15,947 nt of DNA, taken from Prevotella sp. GTDB taxonomy: Bacteria > Bacteroidota > Bacteroidia > Bacteroidales > Bacteroidaceae. The notes below the pieces were generated by a model that was not told where the DNA came from, made no database searches, and saw only the letters and a program-made list of their open reading frames with translations. Numbering within the stretch: the first letter of the stretch is position 1; every line of letters begins with the position of its first letter. Shown one piece after another: positions 1 through 7,473 of the stretch. The position numbers and the translations under genes are program-made. The stretch covers positions 1 through 15,947 of the forward strand of contig JAJPYV010000262.1 of the NCBI GenBank assembly GCA_021204735.1, given 5' to 3'.

Positions 1-477
1 TATACTATCATTTCTTATGATTTTAATTGAAGAAATGAGATGGTTTATTGACTACATAAGACATTTTCAATCTCAACTGCAAAAATAAAGAAAAAATTTG
101 ATAAATCATCATTAGAGTGTACAATTAAAAAGCACATATCGCATGATTTTTATTTTTACAGCCAAAAAAAATATCTTTCTGCTTTTCATCCCATTTTTCC
201 TGTTTTCGCCAATGCAGAATCCCAAAAATCAAAATCAGAAAACAGCATTTTAGATATGTCTGAACAAATTTCAAGGATGATTGTTGTTATGACAATTCCT
301 TAGTGAAAACATACATTGGTTGAACGAGGGTAAAAAATCGCTTGCTGAACCCAAATCAGCTTCAAAATCCATATCAGAGATACTTGTTGTGCTGATTTAT
401 AAATTAGGTGGCGAAAACAGGAAAATCCTTCAACTCATATTAAGCTATAACTGCACAAGAATGTAAATTCAACAATT
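1..477. other. AT-rich stretch without a convincing complete gene
   Basis: No complete gene is convincing here. A frame open from the window edge ends at a TAA at 86-88 and could be the last 28 codons of a plus-strand gene lying mostly outside the window; its end reads like an amphipathic helix but matches no family I recognise. A 36-codon frame (143-253) and a 57-codon open stretch without a useful start codon (293-463) are probably chance. An 8-bp perfect inverted repeat, AAATCAGC at 353-360 and GCTGATTT at 391-398, could form a weak hairpin. I found no TAnnTTTG promoter box in this stretch. Confidence 0.5.
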
Positions 478-549
478 TTTTTGTGCCGAAATTTGACCTG
501 AGAAGCCATTTTTATGCCATTTCAGGTCAAAATTGGGCACACTTTTTTA
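478..549 (+). repeat. Hairpin direct repeat, copy 1
   Basis: This 72-bp unit recurs 96 bp downstream with only two mismatches, at 506-507 (CC here, TG in copy 2). It holds an imperfect inverted repeat: the arms at 483-501 and 522-540 pair at 17 of 19 positions around a 20-nt loop. The right arm ends in GGGCAC and is followed by AC and six T, so on the plus strand the unit resembles an intrinsic terminator with a rather large loop. It could equally be an intergenic repeat family of the genome. No coding capacity is seen. Confidence 0.85.
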
Positions 550-573
550 ATAAAAATGAAAGCAGAGAATGAA

Positions 574-645
574 TTTTTGTGCCGAAATTTGACCTGAGAA
601 GTGATTTTTATGCCATTTCAGGTCAAAATTGGGCACACTTTTTTA
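574..645 (+). repeat. Hairpin direct repeat, copy 2
   Basis: This is the second copy of the 72-bp unit, with arms at 579-597 and 618-636 and a T-run at 639-644. A 24-bp A-rich spacer (550-573) separates the copies. The unit ends 21 bp before the -7 box of the downstream ATPase gene, so the T-run lies where a -33 element would be expected. The loop differs from copy 1 by two bases while the stem arms are identical. Confidence 0.85.
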
Positions 646-666
646 TGAGAACAATTAAAAAAATAT

Positions 667-674
667 TATCTTTG
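667..674 (+). promoter_or_regulatory. Bacteroidota -7 promoter box for the AAA ATPase gene
   Basis: TATCTTTG matches the Bacteroidota -7 consensus TAnnTTTG exactly. It ends 22 nt before the ATG at 697, giving a short leader of about 18 nt. No clear TTTG is present at the -33 spacing; only the T-rich end of repeat copy 2 is there. Confidence 0.6.
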
Positions 675-696
675 CAATTAAAATAGTAAAGCAAGT

Positions 697-2127
697 ATGA
701 AACCATCTTTAATAGCAAGACAGAAGGAATGTGGACAACTGACAGAAGCCCTGAAATCCAACCGTTCTGAATTTGTCATAGTATGTGGCAGACGAAGAAT
801 TGGGAAAACATTTCTTATAGACCAGTTTTTCAAGAACAAATATGATTTCACGTTTGTCGGCGCACATAAAGCAAAAACCGCTACTCAACTGAGAAATTTC
901 TCCAAAGCCATTAAGCAATATTCAAGGAAGAAATTTCCACCATTCTCCAACTGGTATGATGCTTTCGATGCTTTGGAAGAATATCTTGAAACCTTACCTA
1001 AAAAGCGCAAGAAAGTAATATTCATAGACGAGATGCCCTGGATTGATACCAACAGGTCGCCTTTTGTGGAAGCCTTGGAGAATTTCTGGAATGGTTGGGC
1101 AAACCGTCGCTACGACATCGTTCTCATTGCATCAGGCTCTGCCACATCATGGATGGCTGACAACCTGATTGAGAATCAAGGAGGCTTACACAACCGTATC
1201 ACACGCCGCATCTACTTAAAGCCATTCACCCTTAAGGAAACGGAAGAATATTTCAAAAATAATAATTTCAGGTGGTCAAGATATGATATATTGCAATGCT
1301 ATATGCTGACAGGAGGAGTGCCCTATTACCTCAATCTGCTTGACCCTAAATTAAGTATAGCACAAAACATCGACACGCTTTGTTTCGATGAAAACGGTGC
1401 ACTACGCAAAGAAATAAATGAACTTTATCCCGCACTGTTCAACCATGCGGAAAACTATATCAATATCGTAACGATACTATATAATCACAAGTCAGGATTG
1501 ACCAGGAAAGAAATTGCCCATAACTCAAAACTCAACGGGAAATATCTGAGTACTATTTTGGAAAATTTAGAACAATGCAATTTCATAGCCAAGATGGAAA
1601 TGTTCGGGCATGAGTCGACAGCGGTATATAGACTTATTGACTTTTATACCTTGTTTTATTATAAGTTCATTGCAGATAAGCACAAACTTGATGGACAGTG
1701 GTGGAGCCATCATCTCAACGATACAGGAATACGGTCATGGCAGGGATTGAGCTTTGAACTGATTTGTATGCAACATCACCAGCAGATAAAAAAAGCACTT
1801 GGGATTTCCGGAATAGCCACAAATATCTCAACTTGGAAATGCAATCCAGACAAAGAAAATGATCTTCCTGGCGCACAAATAGACATGATTATTGAGAGAG
1901 CCGACCGTATGATTCATTTATGTGAGATGAAATTCTCTGAAAAAGCATTCAATATATCAAACGAATATGAAAAGAAACTCCGTGACAGAATGTGGCTTTT
2001 TGATGCGAAAACAAAAAACAAGAAAACGCTTGTAAACACTTTCGTCACGACATTCGGTCTTGGTGAAGGCAAGCACCACAGTATTGTCCATAGTGAGGTG
2101 ACCATGGATGACCTTTTCAACTCATGA
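697..2127 (+). CDS. AAA-family ATPase (PF01637/DUF234 type) with PD-(D/E)XK-like C-terminus
   Basis: The 476-residue protein belongs to the ATP-binding family often annotated as archaeal ATPase (PF01637) plus DUF234, which is abundant and multicopy in Bacteroidales. The Walker A motif GRRRIGKT is at residues 31-38, the Walker B motif FIDE at 109-112, and SGSAT forms a sensor-1-like segment. A winged-helix-like middle region follows. The C-terminus carries a restriction-nuclease-like signature: E354, then D396, 13 residues, E410-x-K412. This suggests ATP-dependent action on DNA, but no substrate is established for the family and the nuclease activity is inferred. The gene appears monocistronic, with its own promoter, two hairpin repeats upstream and a convergent neighbour 83 bp downstream. 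Family and motifs are secure; a role in defence, mobile-element biology or repair is speculation. Confidence 0.85.
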   Translation: MKPSLIARQKECGQLTEALKSNRSEFVIVCGRRRIGKTFLIDQFFKNKYDFTFVGAHKAKTATQLRNFSKAIKQYSRKKFPPFSNWYDAFDALEEYLETLPKKRKKVIFIDEMPWIDTNRSPFVEALENFWNGWANRRYDIVLIASGSATSWMADNLIENQGGLHNRITRRIYLKPFTLKETEEYFKNNNFRWSRYDILQCYMLTGGVPYYLNLLDPKLSIAQNIDTLCFDENGALRKEINELYPALFNHAENYINIVTILYNHKSGLTRKEIAHNSKLNGKYLSTILENLEQCNFIAKMEMFGHESTAVYRLIDFYTLFYYKFIADKHKLDGQWWSHHLNDTGIRSWQGLSFELICMQHHQQIKKALGISGIATNISTWKCNPDKENDLPGAQIDMIIERADRMIHLCEMKFSEKAFNISNEYEKKLRDRMWLFDAKTKNKKTLVNTFVTTFGLGEGKHHSIVHSEVTMDDLFNS

Positions 2128-2210
2128 CAAAATTAAACAGAATATAATATGATGTATAAAGTGAAGATCGTCGTAATGCGGAAAACCTTTCAACAAGACC
2201 TTGCAGAGAG

Positions 2211-2861
2211 TTACGAACCCATGGAATAAGACTGCATATCTTTTGTAAAGCGACAAAATATATCTTTAGATACAATTCTCCCCTTTGGTGACCTTACCAT
2301 TGGAAATGAAGAGAAATAATCGTCTTGTGAAATATACCAGGAACACGACTGAACGTTTGGAGAACGATTTATCACACTGCCTATCAGTTTGACATATCTT
2401 GGATTTACCACAGACAACAGATATTTACCATCTGTAGTAATTATTGCCATAACTACACGCCAGCGTACATCCTTTCTATGCATAACAGCAACCTTATTGC
2501 TCATCTTCTCAGAAACATTTATTTTCCAACCATCTGCATTGATTTGTCGCATAATCTCATGAAAAACTACACCATGAGGAGAGGAATCCTTAATACCTTT
2601 CGAAACTATATACAGATGTATCATCTCATGAAGAAGAACATTCTTGAAGTCATACTCTTCCACATCAAAGAAATTGCTGATTCGAATTTTATAATCACCT
2701 TTTGTTTTAGTGAACCATTTCTTGCGTATTCTCCAAGACATCGTACCACGCCGGGTGCGGGAATTTCCCACAGCTAATATCGGCATAGGCAATTCCCCCT
2801 TGAAATATTTTGCGTTAAATTCCGCAAACCATTTTTCAAGTAAACTCACAGTGACCTGCAT
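2211..2861 (-). CDS. SprT-like zinc metalloprotease
   Basis: From the ATG at 2861 this is a 216-residue protein with an SprT-like domain. The zinc motif HEMIH lies at residues 78-82, and a later PHG (95-97), ten residues ahead of IM, resembles the third-histidine region of the family. SprT/Spartan relatives act on DNA-bound proteins, and Spartan cleaves DNA-protein crosslinks; for bacterial members the substrate is usually not known. The frame is open up to 2930, but those extra 23 codons lie inside the recA terminator hairpin and its T-run, so I chose the internal ATG, after which the family-like sequence begins. No TAnnTTTG box is visible just upstream, so expression may come from read-through of the recA terminator or from an unrecognised promoter. 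The C-terminal 90 residues are not recognised as a known domain. Confidence 0.8.
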   Translation of the reverse strand: MQVTVSLLEKWFAEFNAKYFKGELPMPILAVGNSRTRRGTMSWRIRKKWFTKTKGDYKIRISNFFDVEEYDFKNVLLHEMIHLYIVSKGIKDSSPHGVVFHEIMRQINADGWKINVSEKMSNKVAVMHRKDVRWRVVMAIITTDGKYLLSVVNPRYVKLIGSVINRSPNVQSCSWYISQDDYFSSFPMVRSPKGRIVSKDIFCRFTKDMQSYSMGS

Positions 2862-2874
2862 AACTTTAAACAAT

Positions 2875-2932
2875 AAAAAAGTTGAGAAACCTACCAAATC
2901 AGCATAACGACCGACATGTGTGTTTCTCAACT
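2875..2932 (-). terminator. Intrinsic terminator after recA
   Basis: Read on the minus strand, an 11-bp perfect stem (arms 2922-2932 and 2880-2890, core GTTGAGAAAC/GTTTCTCAAC) is followed by six T (2880-2875). The loop is long (31 nt), which lowers the expected efficiency. It lies 22 nt beyond the recA stop codon and 13 nt before the SprT-like start codon. Confidence 0.7.
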
Positions 2933-2954
2933 ATCATCCCACAAATAAAAATCT

Positions 2955-3980
2955 TTAATCTTTTGTATCAGATATCGCCTGCATTATCTGAGCCTCTATC
3001 TGTTCACAAAGTTCCGGATTATCTTTCAAAAGAGCCTTAGTAGCATCACGTCCCTGTGCCAACTTACTGTCCTGATAAGAGAACCATGAGCCGCTCTTCT
3101 TTATAATTCCATATTCAACACCAAGATCAACAAGTTCGCCTAACTTTGATATACCCTCACCAAAAGTAATCTCGAACTCAGCCTTACGGAAAGGAGGAGC
3201 CACCTTGTTTTTCACAACTTTCACTCTAACCTGATTACCGATAACCTTATCGCCATCCTTGATACTCGTAACACGACGTATGTCAAGGCGCACGCTTGAA
3301 TAGAATTTCAATGCATTGCCACCAGTAGTTGTCTCCGGGTTACCGAACATCACACCGATTTTCTCCCTCAACTGATTAATGAATATACAAGTAGTGTTTG
3401 TCTTGCTGATTGTCGATGTAAGTTTGCGCAAAGCCTGACTCATCAGACGCGCCTGCAATCCAACCTTATTATCACCCATGTCACCCTCAATCTCTGCTCT
3501 TGGCGTGAGAGCAGCAACAGAGTCGACTACAAGGATATCTATGGCAGAAGAGCGGATGAGTTGGTCGGTTATCTCCAAAGCCTGTTCACCATTGTCTGGT
3601 TGTGAGATGAGAAGATTATCAACGTCAACACCAAGTTTAGCAGCATAGAAACGGTCGAAAGCATGCTCCGCATCGATGAATGCAGCAGTACCCCCATCTT
3701 TCTGAGCCTCCGCAATAGCGTGTATGGCAAGTGTAGTCTTACCGCTACTCTCTGGTCCGTAAATCTCTATTATTCTTCCACGAGGATAACCACCCACACC
3801 GAGAGCAGCATTAAGACCGATACTGCCAGTAGGGATAACCTCCACAGCCTCGATATTCTCATCACCAAGTTTCATTATAGACCCTTTGCCAAAGTCCTTC
3901 TCTATCTTTGCCATTGCAGCCTGAAGAGCTTTCAGTTTGCCTTCTTGGATGTCATTGGCAGTATCTTTTTCCTTTGCCAT
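2955..3980 (-). CDS. recA: Recombinase RecA
   Basis: RecA binds single-stranded DNA in an ATP-dependent filament and drives homologous pairing and strand exchange. The 341-residue protein is full length. Walker A GPESSGKT lies at residues 75-82, a Walker B strand ILVVD follows at about 149-153, and the [17 protein letters not shown] segment typical of RecA is present. The C-terminal tail is short compared with E. coli RecA. The start MAKEKD is the natural ATG. A 52-bp AT-rich gap separates it from the upstream dehydrogenase gene. That gap has TCATTTTG (4017-4010, minus strand), one mismatch from the -7 consensus and without a clear -33, so it may have its own promoter. I saw no LexA-like operator. 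A terminator follows the gene. Confidence 0.98.
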   Translation of the reverse strand: MAKEKDTANDIQEGKLKALQAAMAKIEKDFGKGSIMKLGDENIEAVEVIPTGSIGLNAALGVGGYPRGRIIEIYGPESSGKTTLAIHAIAEAQKDGGTAAFIDAEHAFDRFYAAKLGVDVDNLLISQPDNGEQALEITDQLIRSSAIDILVVDSVAALTPRAEIEGDMGDNKVGLQARLMSQALRKLTSTISKTNTTCIFINQLREKIGVMFGNPETTTGGNALKFYSSVRLDIRRVTSIKDGDKVIGNQVRVKVVKNKVAPPFRKAEFEITFGEGISKLGELVDLGVEYGIIKKSGSWFSYQDSKLAQGRDATKALLKDNPELCEQIEAQIMQAISDTKD

Positions 3981-4032
3981 AATATATATATGTTTTTATA
4001 TTTTTTCTACAAAATGAAATTATCCGTTGTAT

Positions 4033-5259
4033 TTACAGTTCCAGGTCACCGTTAAACACCTCATGCCACGGTAATCCGTACTTATTGAGAGCATCCATGA
4101 ACGGGTCAGGGTCAAAGTCCTCCACATTCCATACACCCGGTTTACGCCAAAGACCTTTAAAGAACATCATCGCACCAATCATGGCAGGAACTCCCGTAGT
4201 GTAGCTTACACCCTGCATACCAGTCTCCTTGTAAGCCGCCTGGTGAGAACAATTGTTATACACATAATAAGTAAGTTCTTTGCCATCCTTCACACCCCTG
4301 ATACGGCAACCGATACTCGTCTCACCGTCGTAATTCTCACCAAGATCTTGCGGATTGGGTAACACCGCTTTTAGGAATTGCAACGGAACAATCTTCACCT
4401 TTACTTTCTCATTAGGATTATCAGCAAGAGGAGCCTCATAAACAATCTCGTCGATGCGAGACATACCGATGTTCTGGATTACATCAAGATACGTGAGATA
4501 TTGCTGACCGAAAGTCATCCAGAAACGAGCCTGCTTTATGGTAGGATAATTTTTCACGAGACTCTCCAATTCCTCGTGGTGCATAAGATAACTCTCACGA
4601 GGGCCTATGTTCGGGTAAGTAAGAGGTTTGTGTATTTCGAGCGGTTCAGTCTCTATCCACTCACCATCCTTATAATACAATCCTTTCTGAGTTATCTCAC
4701 GGATATTTATCTCAGGATTGAAATTTGTGGCAAAAGCCTTATGATGGTTGCCGGCATTACAGTCAACTATGTCAAGATAATGTATTTCGTCAAAGTGATG
4801 TTTAGCAGCGTATGCCGTATAAATGCCGCTTACGCCCGGGTCAAAACCACAACCGAGAATCGCGGTAAGTCCCGCCTGTTCGAAACGCTCCTTGTAAGCC
4901 CATTGCCAACTATACTCAAAGTGAGCCTCATCTTTCGGCTCGTAGTTGGCAGTATCGAGATAATTCACACCACAGGCAAGACAAGCATCCATTATAGTAA
5001 GATCTTGATACGGCAGTGCAAGGTTTATCACAAGTTCAGGCTTATAATCATTGAAAAGAGCTTTCAACTGCTCCACATCATCAGCATCCACCTGTGCAGT
5101 TTTAATACTTGGATTTCCGATTGCCTTCACAATTTGGTCACATTTCTCCTTGCGACGGCTCGCAATCATGAACTCCGTAAACACCTCCGGATGCTGTGCT
5201 ATCTTAAACGCAGCCACGGTAGCCACACCGCCTGCGCCTATCATCAGTAGTTTTCCCAT
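4033..5259 (-). CDS. Carboxynorspermidine synthase-like dehydrogenase (saccharopine dehydrogenase family)
   Basis: The 408-residue protein begins with a Rossmann nucleotide-binding loop (IGAGGVA, residues 7-13) and carries the saccharopine-dehydrogenase-like fold throughout. The conserved blocks GCGFDPGVSGIY and YTTGVPAMIG fit the carboxynorspermidine/carboxyspermidine dehydrogenase branch (NADPH-dependent condensation of a diamine with aspartate semialdehyde) better than lysine-pathway saccharopine reductase. Bacteroides species are known to make spermidine by this carboxyspermidine route, with a separate decarboxylase that is not in this window. The gene follows the DUF6621-like gene by 20 bp with no promoter box between, so the two are probably co-transcribed. 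Subfamily assignment is from overall resemblance; putrescine or 1,3-diaminopropane as substrate cannot be told from sequence. Confidence 0.85.
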   Translation of the reverse strand: MGKLLMIGAGGVATVAAFKIAQHPEVFTEFMIASRRKEKCDQIVKAIGNPSIKTAQVDADDVEQLKALFNDYKPELVINLALPYQDLTIMDACLACGVNYLDTANYEPKDEAHFEYSWQWAYKERFEQAGLTAILGCGFDPGVSGIYTAYAAKHHFDEIHYLDIVDCNAGNHHKAFATNFNPEINIREITQKGLYYKDGEWIETEPLEIHKPLTYPNIGPRESYLMHHEELESLVKNYPTIKQARFWMTFGQQYLTYLDVIQNIGMSRIDEIVYEAPLADNPNEKVKVKIVPLQFLKAVLPNPQDLGENYDGETSIGCRIRGVKDGKELTYYVYNNCSHQAAYKETGMQGVSYTTGVPAMIGAMMFFKGLWRKPGVWNVEDFDPDPFMDALNKYGLPWHEVFNGDLEL

Positions 5260-5279
5260 AATTTCGGTTTATATGAATA

Positions 5280-5873
5280 TTATTTTATTTCGTCTGACTT
5301 AATTCCCAGAGCACTCATCATAGAGTAGCCAAGTATCTCCTGACGGAAATTGCCTCCCTCCATAGGTTGCATTGCAAAAACTGTTATGCGCTTTTCCTCA
5401 TCCACATTACGCAAAGTATGACGGATATGGTCGTAATAACTCTCAACATCACCAATCACCATAATGCGCTTCACCTCTTTCCTGCCACATACATGAGAGA
5501 GAATATCAATAAAGAAATCCTCCTTGCATATAACATCCTCCACAGGCAGCGAACTGATTATAAACTCGCCCAAATTGTCTTTGAACGCCTTGGAGTCAAG
5601 ATCTTTTGAATGATTTGACGGCAGGAAATTATCCATTGCCATTTTATCCTTTTCGTGAATCAATATCACATGAGTATTGTTATCTCCCACACGGACACCA
5701 CCGTCAAGAGCCACACAGTCAATCCAGCGTGCAATATCAGCCGGTGGTATTCTGCGCCCGATAATCCTTTCGAAATTTACTATGAGGTCGAACGCCACCC
5801 TGTCTATATAGTCAGCGTCCGCAATGATTACATTCTCGCAACATTCCCCATTTTTCCGCAAATCGCTATTCAT
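5280..5873 (-). CDS. DUF6621-like Bacteroidales family protein, possible NYN/PIN-like fold
   Basis: This 197-residue cytoplasmic protein resembles a conserved Bacteroidales family that I recall as DUF6621; no function is established. The N-terminal strand is followed by acidic residues (D19, D21 and D24 in IIADADYID). Near the C-terminus, VIGDVESYYDHI (GD at 141-142, D148) is followed by another strand, TVFAMQP. This spacing recalls NYN/PIN-type nuclease folds, where an early Asp and a later GD.D segment form the metal site; this is inference only. I chose the ATG at 5873; the frame extends to a TTG at 5891, which would cover the -7 promoter box. It is 73 bp downstream of dgt and 20 bp upstream of the polyamine dehydrogenase gene. 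Confidence 0.75.
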   Translation of the reverse strand: MNSDLRKNGECCENVIIADADYIDRVAFDLIVNFERIIGRRIPPADIARWIDCVALDGGVRVGDNNTHVILIHEKDKMAMDNFLPSNHSKDLDSKAFKDNLGEFIISSLPVEDVICKEDFFIDILSHVCGRKEVKRIMVIGDVESYYDHIRHTLRNVDEEKRITVFAMQPMEGGNFRQEILGYSMMSALGIKSDEIK

Positions 5874-5878
5874 GTATG

Positions 5879-5886
5879 CAAACTTA
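5879..5886 (-). promoter_or_regulatory. -7 promoter box for the DUF6621-like gene, nearly leaderless
   Basis: On the minus strand TAAGTTTG matches TAnnTTTG exactly. Only five bases separate it from the ATG at 5873, so the transcript would start within a few bases of the start codon. No clear TTTG sits about 20 bp upstream. The box overlaps one arm of a 7-bp inverted repeat (TGCAAAC 5877-5883, GTTTGCA 5932-5938), which could be an operator or chance. Confidence 0.45.
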
Positions 5887-5946
5887 CACAAAAAATTCCA
5901 ATTTCTGTACTTGTTTTATCAAATAAAATCTGTTTGCAACTCTAAA

Positions 5947-7287
5947 CTAAATTATCGGCAGACTGGTTCCGTTGATTTTTTGGTAAATGTCAAGAGCATA
6001 AACATCGGTCATTCCACTGATATAATCAATTACAGCCATTATACGAGTATTCAAGTCAGGCGAGTCGATGTCATATTGGCTACTAACCCTACTGATAAGT
6101 TGGCGTGAATAGAAACGGTCGGGGTTCACCACAGCCTCAGTCATTACATTCATCAAAGTATCCATGATACGGAAACCACTCAATTCCACGTCAAGTACAG
6201 GTTTGCTCATATAAATCCGTTTCTTTGAAATATCCACGCACTTACGATATGCAGCATACAATTTTTGTGACATGTTATCGACCAAACTGCCGTTGAATGT
6301 ACCATTAAGAATTTCATCCTCATACTCAAGGAATACGCTTACACATTCCCGTTCAAGTTCACCAATGACGCGGGCACGCAAATAAATCACTTTCTCATTA
6401 TCGTCGGTGATATCCTCATCTATTATTCTTTGTTTTATTTTGTCCTGTGTTTCCTCATCAAAGAAATCCAAGAAAAGACCTTGCACGTTATCGTATGTCA
6501 AGATTTTCAACTTGTGAGCATCCTCAATGTCCATTATCTCATAACAAATATCATCAGCAGCCTCAACCAAATAAACCAACGGATGGCGTGCATATTTCAA
6601 AGGTTCATCAGCACCCGAAATGCAGATTAAGCCCAATTCATCGGCGATTTTCTGGAAAATCGGTACTTCAGGATAAAAAAAGCCGAATTTACCATGTTCC
6701 TTTGCAAGAGACGAGACGTAAGGATATTTCACTATCGATGCAAGAGTAGTGTAAGTCATTACGAAGCCCCCATCACGACGCCCCTTGAAACGGTGAGCAA
6801 GCAGTCGGAAAGCGTTAGCATTACCCTCAAAATGAGTTATGTCGCTCCACAATTCTTCGCTCAACATCCCTTTTAGATAATTTCCTTTCCCCTCAGAAAA
6901 GAAAGTCTGAATAGCCTTCTCACCAGAATGGCCGAAAGGAGGATTACCCATGTCGTGAGCGAGGCAAGCAGTACTAACTATCGTGCCGATTTGAGAAAAC
7001 AGCGTATCAGCAAGTTGTGGTTGTCGATTCATAATCTCATGAGCCACATCGTTACCCAACGACATACCCACACTTGCAACTTCAAGACTGTGAGTCAGTC
7101 GGTTATGCACAAAGACGCTACCAGGCAAAGGGAATACCTGAGTCTTGTTTTGCATACGTCTGAACGGAGCAGAGAAGATAAGGCGGTCGTAGTCACGTTT
7201 AAATTCAGAACGGTCATCATGCTTTTGCACATGTCGTGACTCCTGTCCTAACCGTTTGTTTGATATGAGTTGTTTCCAATCCATCAT
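5947..7287 (-). CDS. dgt: Deoxyguanosinetriphosphate triphosphohydrolase (dGTPase)
   Basis: The enzyme hydrolyses dGTP to deoxyguanosine and tripolyphosphate and belongs to the HD superfamily. In the 446-residue reading, H66 in NRLTHSLEVAS and H111-D112 in LAHDMGNPPFGHSGE supply the metal-binding HD motif, and a later EAADDICYEIMD gives the distal Asp. The frame is open to 7446, but the upstream part crosses the promoter region, so I start at ATG 7287 (MMDWKQLISNKR); the adjacent ATG at 7284 is equally possible. A -7 box lies 21 bp upstream. It is the first gene of a minus-strand chain, divergent from dut, so two opposing nucleotide-pool enzymes share one intergenic region. Confidence 0.95.
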   Translation of the reverse strand: MMDWKQLISNKRLGQESRHVQKHDDRSEFKRDYDRLIFSAPFRRMQNKTQVFPLPGSVFVHNRLTHSLEVASVGMSLGNDVAHEIMNRQPQLADTLFSQIGTIVSTACLAHDMGNPPFGHSGEKAIQTFFSEGKGNYLKGMLSEELWSDITHFEGNANAFRLLAHRFKGRRDGGFVMTYTTLASIVKYPYVSSLAKEHGKFGFFYPEVPIFQKIADELGLICISGADEPLKYARHPLVYLVEAADDICYEIMDIEDAHKLKILTYDNVQGLFLDFFDEETQDKIKQRIIDEDITDDNEKVIYLRARVIGELERECVSVFLEYEDEILNGTFNGSLVDNMSQKLYAAYRKCVDISKKRIYMSKPVLDVELSGFRIMDTLMNVMTEAVVNPDRFYSRQLISRVSSQYDIDSPDLNTRIMAVIDYISGMTDVYALDIYQKINGTSLPII

Positions 7288-7308
7288 AATCAGACTTCTT
7301 TTATGCCA

Positions 7309-7316
7309 CAAAAGTA
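7309..7316 (-). promoter_or_regulatory. -7 promoter box for dgt
   Basis: On the minus strand TACTTTTG matches TAnnTTTG exactly and ends 21 nt before the ATG at 7287. No obvious TTTG is found at the -33 spacing. Confidence 0.6.
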
Positions 7317-7380
7317 ATCTAATTTTGGATAAATTCTTTCTTTTTAGGCGTAAAAGTACACCAATGTTAATATAAATCAC

Positions 7381-7388
7381 TATTTTTG
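7381..7388 (+). promoter_or_regulatory. -7 promoter box for the dut operon
   Basis: TATTTTTG matches TAnnTTTG exactly and would drive dut and the genes behind it, with a leader of about 80 nt. No strong -33 TTTG is visible. The box lies 65 bp from the oppositely oriented dgt box, so the two promoters are back to back. Confidence 0.55.
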
Positions 7389-7473
7389 CACCTTGAATAT
7401 GTGGACGCAAGTTTTTAGACAAAGAAAGAATAAATTCAAGATCCACAGTTCAGATAAGTAGAAAACCAAAGAA

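Noticed and set aside
143..253. 36-codon hydrophobic frame that could be a small membrane peptide or toxin
   Set aside because: There is no promoter box, antisense RNA signal or recognisable family; AT-rich DNA often yields Phe/Ile/Lys-rich frames by chance.
293..466. 57-codon open stretch ending at TAA 464-466
   Set aside because: It has no usable start codon near its beginning and no family resemblance; it may be a relic but cannot be supported.
478..645. CRISPR array
   Set aside because: There are only two copies, the unit is 72 bp with a 24-bp spacer, and no cas genes are present.
2128..2210. Bidirectional terminator between the ATPase and SprT-like genes
   Set aside because: No convincing stem with a T-run was found in this 83-bp gap.
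3981..4032. LexA-type operator upstream of recA
   Set aside because: No SOS-box-like palindrome is visible in the 52-bp gap, and canonical LexA is largely missing from Bacteroidetes.
4378..5250. 290-codon frame on the plus strand inside the polyamine dehydrogenase gene
   Set aside because: It matches no family and lies opposite a clear conserved protein.
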